A stretch of DNA of 6,475 nt from Alphaproteobacteria bacterium (GTDB taxonomy: Bacteria > Pseudomonadota > Alphaproteobacteria > Rhizobiales > Xanthobacteraceae), in NCBI GenBank assembly GCA_005883445.1, contig VAZL01000324.1, positions 1-6,475 of the forward strand, written 5' to 3'. The notes under the pieces are model-generated. The model saw only the letters and a list, made by a program, of their open reading frames with translations. It was not told the origin of the DNA and searched no databases. The position numbers and the translations under genes are program-made. Below, in pieces: positions 4,169-6,475 of this stretch; the first letter of the stretch is position 1; every line of letters starts with the position of its first letter.

Positions 4169-4348
4169 TCAAGGAACCGTCGGCGAACGGCCGCGGATGA
4201 GGGCGAAAACCGCCGAGATTACGAACAGGATGATCGCAACGAAGAAAATGATCTTTGCGATCTCGACCGCGAAACCCGCGATCCCACCAAAGCCGAGGAC
4301 AGCCGCAATCAGCGCAATAACCAGAAACGTCAAAGCCCAACCAAGCAT
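4169..4348 (-). CDS. DUF1328 (UPF0391) small membrane protein
   Basis: This 59-residue protein reads MLGWALTFLVIALIAAVLGF at 1-20, then GGIAGFAVEIAKIIFF at 21-36 and a second hydrophobic stretch to ALIRGRSP. Two membrane segments (about 4-24 and 31-51) and the GFGGIA turn are the hallmark of DUF1328/YtjA proteins. These are inner-membrane proteins of unknown function, common in proteobacteria and often stress-induced. GGAG lies seven bases before the ATG. A perfect EcfG promoter sits about 70 bases upstream, making this a likely GSR target. It converges with ecfG across the hairpin at 4103-4134. Length and sequence fit the family fully, with no sign of decay. Confidence 0.95.
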   Translation of the reverse strand: MLGWALTFLVIALIAAVLGFGGIAGFAVEIAKIIFFVAIILFVISAVFALIRGRSPTVP

Positions 4349-4414
4349 GGCGGTGCTCCGTCATTGTCAAAGTGCGCGCAGCTCGTTCTTCGCCTGCGCG
4401 TTACGCTTTTTATA

Positions 4415-4439
4415 AACGACCAACGCGCAAGAATGTTCC
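4415..4439 (-). promoter_or_regulatory. EcfG promoter of the DUF1328 gene (perfect consensus)
   Basis: On the minus strand GGAAC (4439-4435), a 16-base spacer, then CGTT (4418-4415), an exact match to the GSR consensus. The predicted start near 4408 gives a leader of about 60 nt before the ATG at 4348. A second GGAAC on the same strand at 4449-4445 has no -10 at the right distance. Confidence 0.86.
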
Positions 4440-4480
4440 GGCACGTTCCGTTTGGCGACGGTTCGGCCCTCCGGACGGGA

Positions 4481-4511
4481 CCGGCGGTGACTCGCAAGCT
4501 CGCACCGCCGG
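4481..4511. other. Hairpin downstream of the ornithine cyclodeaminase-family gene
   Basis: CCGGCGGTG (4481-4489) pairs perfectly with CACCGCCGG (4503-4511) around a 13-base loop. It lies 30 bases past the stop of the minus-strand gene at 4541-5614 and upstream of the DUF1328 promoter. No U-run follows on the minus strand. It may mark that gene's 3' end and separate it from the stress promoter. Confidence 0.35.
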
Positions 4512-4540
4512 CGGCGTCCGCCGCATCTCGCGCATCACGT

Positions 4541-5614
4541 CTAAGGATGCACGTCCTCGGTGAACCAGTCGGTTGGCACCTCATGGCCGAGGCCGCTCTC
4601 CTTCGCCTTGCGGTAGACGAGGGAGCCCGCGGCCGCGAATTGATAGCCGAGGCCGATATTGTTGATGAAGCAAGTGACGTCGGTTTCCGACTTGCGACCT
4701 TCGGCTCGACCGGCGACGAGCTGCGGCAAGGTCGGAAGCTTGTGGAAGTCGATCTCCTCGGCCAGCTGCCAGCCGCGGCCCGCCACCTTCTCCTCGATCA
4801 CGACGTCCTTGGCTGCGACGTGGATCGGGGTCGGATCGTTCCAGTGAATGACAACGCGGTCGGCGCGCTTGACGGCCTTGACCTCGATTTCCGGCCGTTT
4901 GATCGAGCTCAGATGCATGCCGGGCTCGATCCAGCGCTCGAAAAAAACGTTGTCGATGGAATTGGTCGCGCACATGACGATGTCGGCGCCCTCGATCGCT
5001 TCCTCCGCCAGGCCGACGGGTATGATGTCAACGCCGAGCACCGCGCTCATGGCCGTCGCGAAGCCTTCGCGGCTTTGCGGATTGGGGCTGAAGCAACGGA
5101 TCGTCTCGATGTCGCGCACGGCGCAGGCCGCCATGAGCTGCGCACCCGCTTGCCAGCCGGAGCCGAGAATGCCGAGGCTCTTTGCATTGTTGCGGGCGAG
5201 GTGTTTGATGCCGAGCCCATTGGCTGCGCCGACGCGCATGCGCTGCATGACGCCGTCGGGCAGGATCGCGAGCGGCTCGCCGTTCTCCACCGAGAACAGC
5301 AGCACTAGGCCGACATAGCGGTTGTTGGGCGCAGCCGCGACCTTTTCTCGACGCATGGCGTTGCCGCGCTTGGGCCAAGTCACGATGTCGGAATTGATGC
5401 GGACCGCGCCGACGCCGAGCTTCGGCGCCACACCGTCCATGGATTTGAGGCTGTAGAGCGCGTCCGCCCGCGCCGTCGGCGTGAAGCAGTCGGAGCGGGT
5501 GCGCGAGACACCGCGTCCATCGGCCAACTCGACATAGGCCTCCTCCATGACCGCGATGCATTCACCCATCGTCAGAAGCTTCTCGACGTCGTCGTTGGAG
5601 AGGATCAGCGTCAT
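4541..5614 (-). CDS. Ornithine cyclodeaminase/mu-crystallin family protein (NAD(P)-dependent), atypical active site
   Basis: The product is 357 residues, slightly longer than usual. N-terminal part: MTLILSNDDVEKLLTMGECIAVMEEAYVELADG (1-33). Substrate-side residues include KLGVGAVRI (65-73) and the conserved arginine region MQRMRVGAANGLGIKHLA (123-140). The Rossmann nucleotide-binding motif is SLGILGSGWQAGAQLMA (146-162), followed by IETIRCFSPNPQSREGFA and ADIVMCATNS (210-219). True ornithine cyclodeaminases carry a GADxPGKxEL motif with a catalytic Asp. The aligned stretch here is SSIKRPEIEV (236-245), without that Asp, so ornithine deamination is unlikely. Other members reduce imines or oxidise amino acids; a subgroup is annotated as tyramine oxidase subunit B, which this C-terminus (FINNIGLGYQFAAAGSLVYRKAK) may resemble. 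A weak AGGCG lies eight bases before the ATG. It is divergent from the gene at 5828 with 213 bases between them, and no EcfG site is seen. Confidence 0.9.
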   Translation of the reverse strand: MTLILSNDDVEKLLTMGECIAVMEEAYVELADGRGVSRTRSDCFTPTARADALYSLKSMDGVAPKLGVGAVRINSDIVTWPKRGNAMRREKVAAAPNNRYVGLVLLFSVENGEPLAILPDGVMQRMRVGAANGLGIKHLARNNAKSLGILGSGWQAGAQLMAACAVRDIETIRCFSPNPQSREGFATAMSAVLGVDIIPVGLAEEAIEGADIVMCATNSIDNVFFERWIEPGMHLSSIKRPEIEVKAVKRADRVVIHWNDPTPIHVAAKDVVIEEKVAGRGWQLAEEIDFHKLPTLPQLVAGRAEGRKSETDVTCFINNIGLGYQFAAAGSLVYRKAKESGLGHEVPTDWFTEDVHP

Positions 5615-5827
5615 GGCTATTGCGCCTGTGGTGGCTGTGACAGCATAGCGGGGACTACCCTATCGCGGATCGCGCCGTCGATTGCGTACGCGCGGCGCCA
5701 TGATAGCCCACCTCCGAGGGTTTGCGCGCTCCGTGCTGGCGGCCCCACAAGGCGCTCGCGTCAGACCCTCAAAATGTTCCAGAATGGATGGCCGCCGTCC
5801 CCGGCCGCTTCACAAGGAAATGAGCTC

Positions 5828-6475
5828 ATGAGCGTCGACACGCACGTCACCACGCTGAGCGCGGCCTTCGACGATTACCCGCACACGCTGCCGCTCAAGC
5901 GCGGTGAGGTCGCTTCCCCGCGCGTCGCGTTCACCTTTTCCGACATCAGGCCGGCGAACCGGTTCTTCAAGCCGATGGTGCGCGAGCTCAAGTTCGACGT
6001 CAGCGAGATGGCGATTGCGACCTATGTGCAGGCCAAGGCCTACGGCAAGCCGCTCGTCCTCGTACCTGCGACCGTGATGGGGCGGTTTCAGCACGGCACC
6101 ATCTTGTGCAACGCGGCGCGCCCGCTCGCGCCGGCCGAGCTCGCCGGCAAACGCGTCGGTGTTCGCTCCTACAGCCAGACGACCGCGGTGTGGGTGCGCG
6201 GCATCCTCGAGAACGACTACGGCGTCGACCTTGGCAAGGTGCGCTGGGTCACGTTCGAAGATGGACATGTCGCCGAATACCACGAGCCGGCGGGCGTCGA
6301 ACGCGCGGGCGCGGACAAGAATCTCCTCAAAATGCTGCGCGAGGGCGAGCTCGACGCCGCGATCTACGGCGCGGATCTGCCCAATGATCCCACGCTCAAA
6401 AGCCTGATCCCGGACGCCGAGGCGGCGGCGCAGACATGGTACGCGCGGCATCACGTCGTGCCGATCAACCACATG
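5828..6475 (+). CDS. 4,5-dihydroxyphthalate decarboxylase-like / substrate-binding-fold protein, C-terminus cut
   Basis: The first 216 residues are visible and the frame is open at the window edge. Recognisable blocks are VAFTFSDIRPANRFFKPMVRELKFDVSEMAIATYVQAKAYG (33-73), PLVLVPATVMGRFQHGTILCN (75-95), LAGKRVGVRSYSQTTAVWVRGILENDYGVD (105-134), ELDAAIYG (174-181) and PINHM (212-216). This is the type II periplasmic-binding fold as in 4,5-dihydroxyphthalate decarboxylase (Pht5) and relatives often named ABC transporter substrate-binding protein. There is no signal peptide, which favours a cytoplasmic enzyme over a transporter component. AAGGA lies about nine bases before ATG 5828; an earlier ATG at 5820 hits a stop after three codons. 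Its partner across the divergent promoter region is the ornithine cyclodeaminase-family gene, suggesting an aromatic or amine catabolic unit. The exact substrate cannot be read from sequence. Confidence 0.85.
   Translation, partial: MSVDTHVTTLSAAFDDYPHTLPLKRGEVASPRVAFTFSDIRPANRFFKPMVRELKFDVSEMAIATYVQAKAYGKPLVLVPATVMGRFQHGTILCNAARPLAPAELAGKRVGVRSYSQTTAVWVRGILENDYGVDLGKVRWVTFEDGHVAEYHEPAGVERAGADKNLLKMLREGELDAAIYGADLPNDPTLKSLIPDAEAAAQTWYARHHVVPINHM

Noticed and set aside
4154..5308. Long plus-strand open frame (384 codons) opposite the ornithine cyclodeaminase-family gene
   Set aside because: It is antisense to a clear family member and the DUF1328 gene, has low-complexity charged sequence and no ribosome binding site. 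GC-rich DNA commonly produces such frames.
1..6475. CRISPR array, tRNA/rRNA gene, insertion sequence or phage element
   Set aside because: No regular spaced repeats, no tRNA cloverleaf, no transposase-like protein and no long terminal inverted repeats were seen. The only tandem repeat is the leader repeat of the CsbD gene.

Overview
The window is GC-rich and looks like a chromosomal segment of an alphaproteobacterium in the Hyphomicrobiales, probably in or near the Bradyrhizobium/Rhodopseudomonas group. The main evidence is a complete core of the alphaproteobacterial general stress response (GSR): the anti-anti-sigma regulator PhyR, the anti-sigma factor NepR and the ECF sigma factor EcfG. 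PhyR and EcfG sequences and the small exported protein also have a Bradyrhizobium-like look. This placement comes from recognising protein families, not from a database search.

Layout, left to right. (1) At 1-310 on the minus strand is the N-terminal part of a PAS-domain protein, most likely a sensor histidine kinase cut by the window edge. (2) 311-656 holds no convincing gene. (3) At 657-977 (minus) is a small membrane-anchored or exported protein with two conserved-looking cysteines. (4) 978-1538 has no protein gene. It contains a candidate small RNA at about 1295-1386, with an EcfG-like promoter, a C-rich hairpin loop and a terminator, followed by an EcfG promoter and a leader made of tandem repeats. 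(5) At 1539-2178 (plus) is a two-gene stress operon encoding a CsbD-family protein and a DUF883/ElaB/YqjD-like protein with a C-terminal membrane anchor. (6) 2205-4053 is the GSR core: phyR on the minus strand, divergent from a nepR-ecfG operon whose genes overlap by ATGA. (7) At 4103-4134 is a strong hairpin between convergent genes. (8) At 4169-4348 (minus) is a 59-residue DUF1328 membrane protein. (9) 4541-6475 is a metabolic pair in divergent orientation: an ornithine cyclodeaminase/mu-crystallin family protein and a partial 4,5-dihydroxyphthalate decarboxylase-like (periplasmic-binding-protein fold) protein.

How it works together. In the known pathway, stress-activated kinases phosphorylate PhyR, PhyR-P binds NepR, and EcfG is released to transcribe promoters of the form GGAAC-N16/17-CGTT. 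Reading the DNA by eye gives four good promoters of this form, all with a spacer of exactly 16: nepR-ecfG (GGAAC/CGTT), phyR (GGAAC/GGTT), csbD-DUF883 (GGAAC/GGTT) and DUF1328 (GGAAC/CGTT). The locus therefore looks autoregulated and surrounded by its own target genes. A fifth, weaker site (GGAAC-N16-CATT) lies just upstream of the candidate sRNA, whose design resembles the Caulobacter GSR RNA GsrN. Its C-rich loop is complementary to a G-rich hairpin loop in the nepR leader and to the phyR ribosome binding site. That possible RNA feedback on the switch itself is the most interesting, and unproven, observation here.
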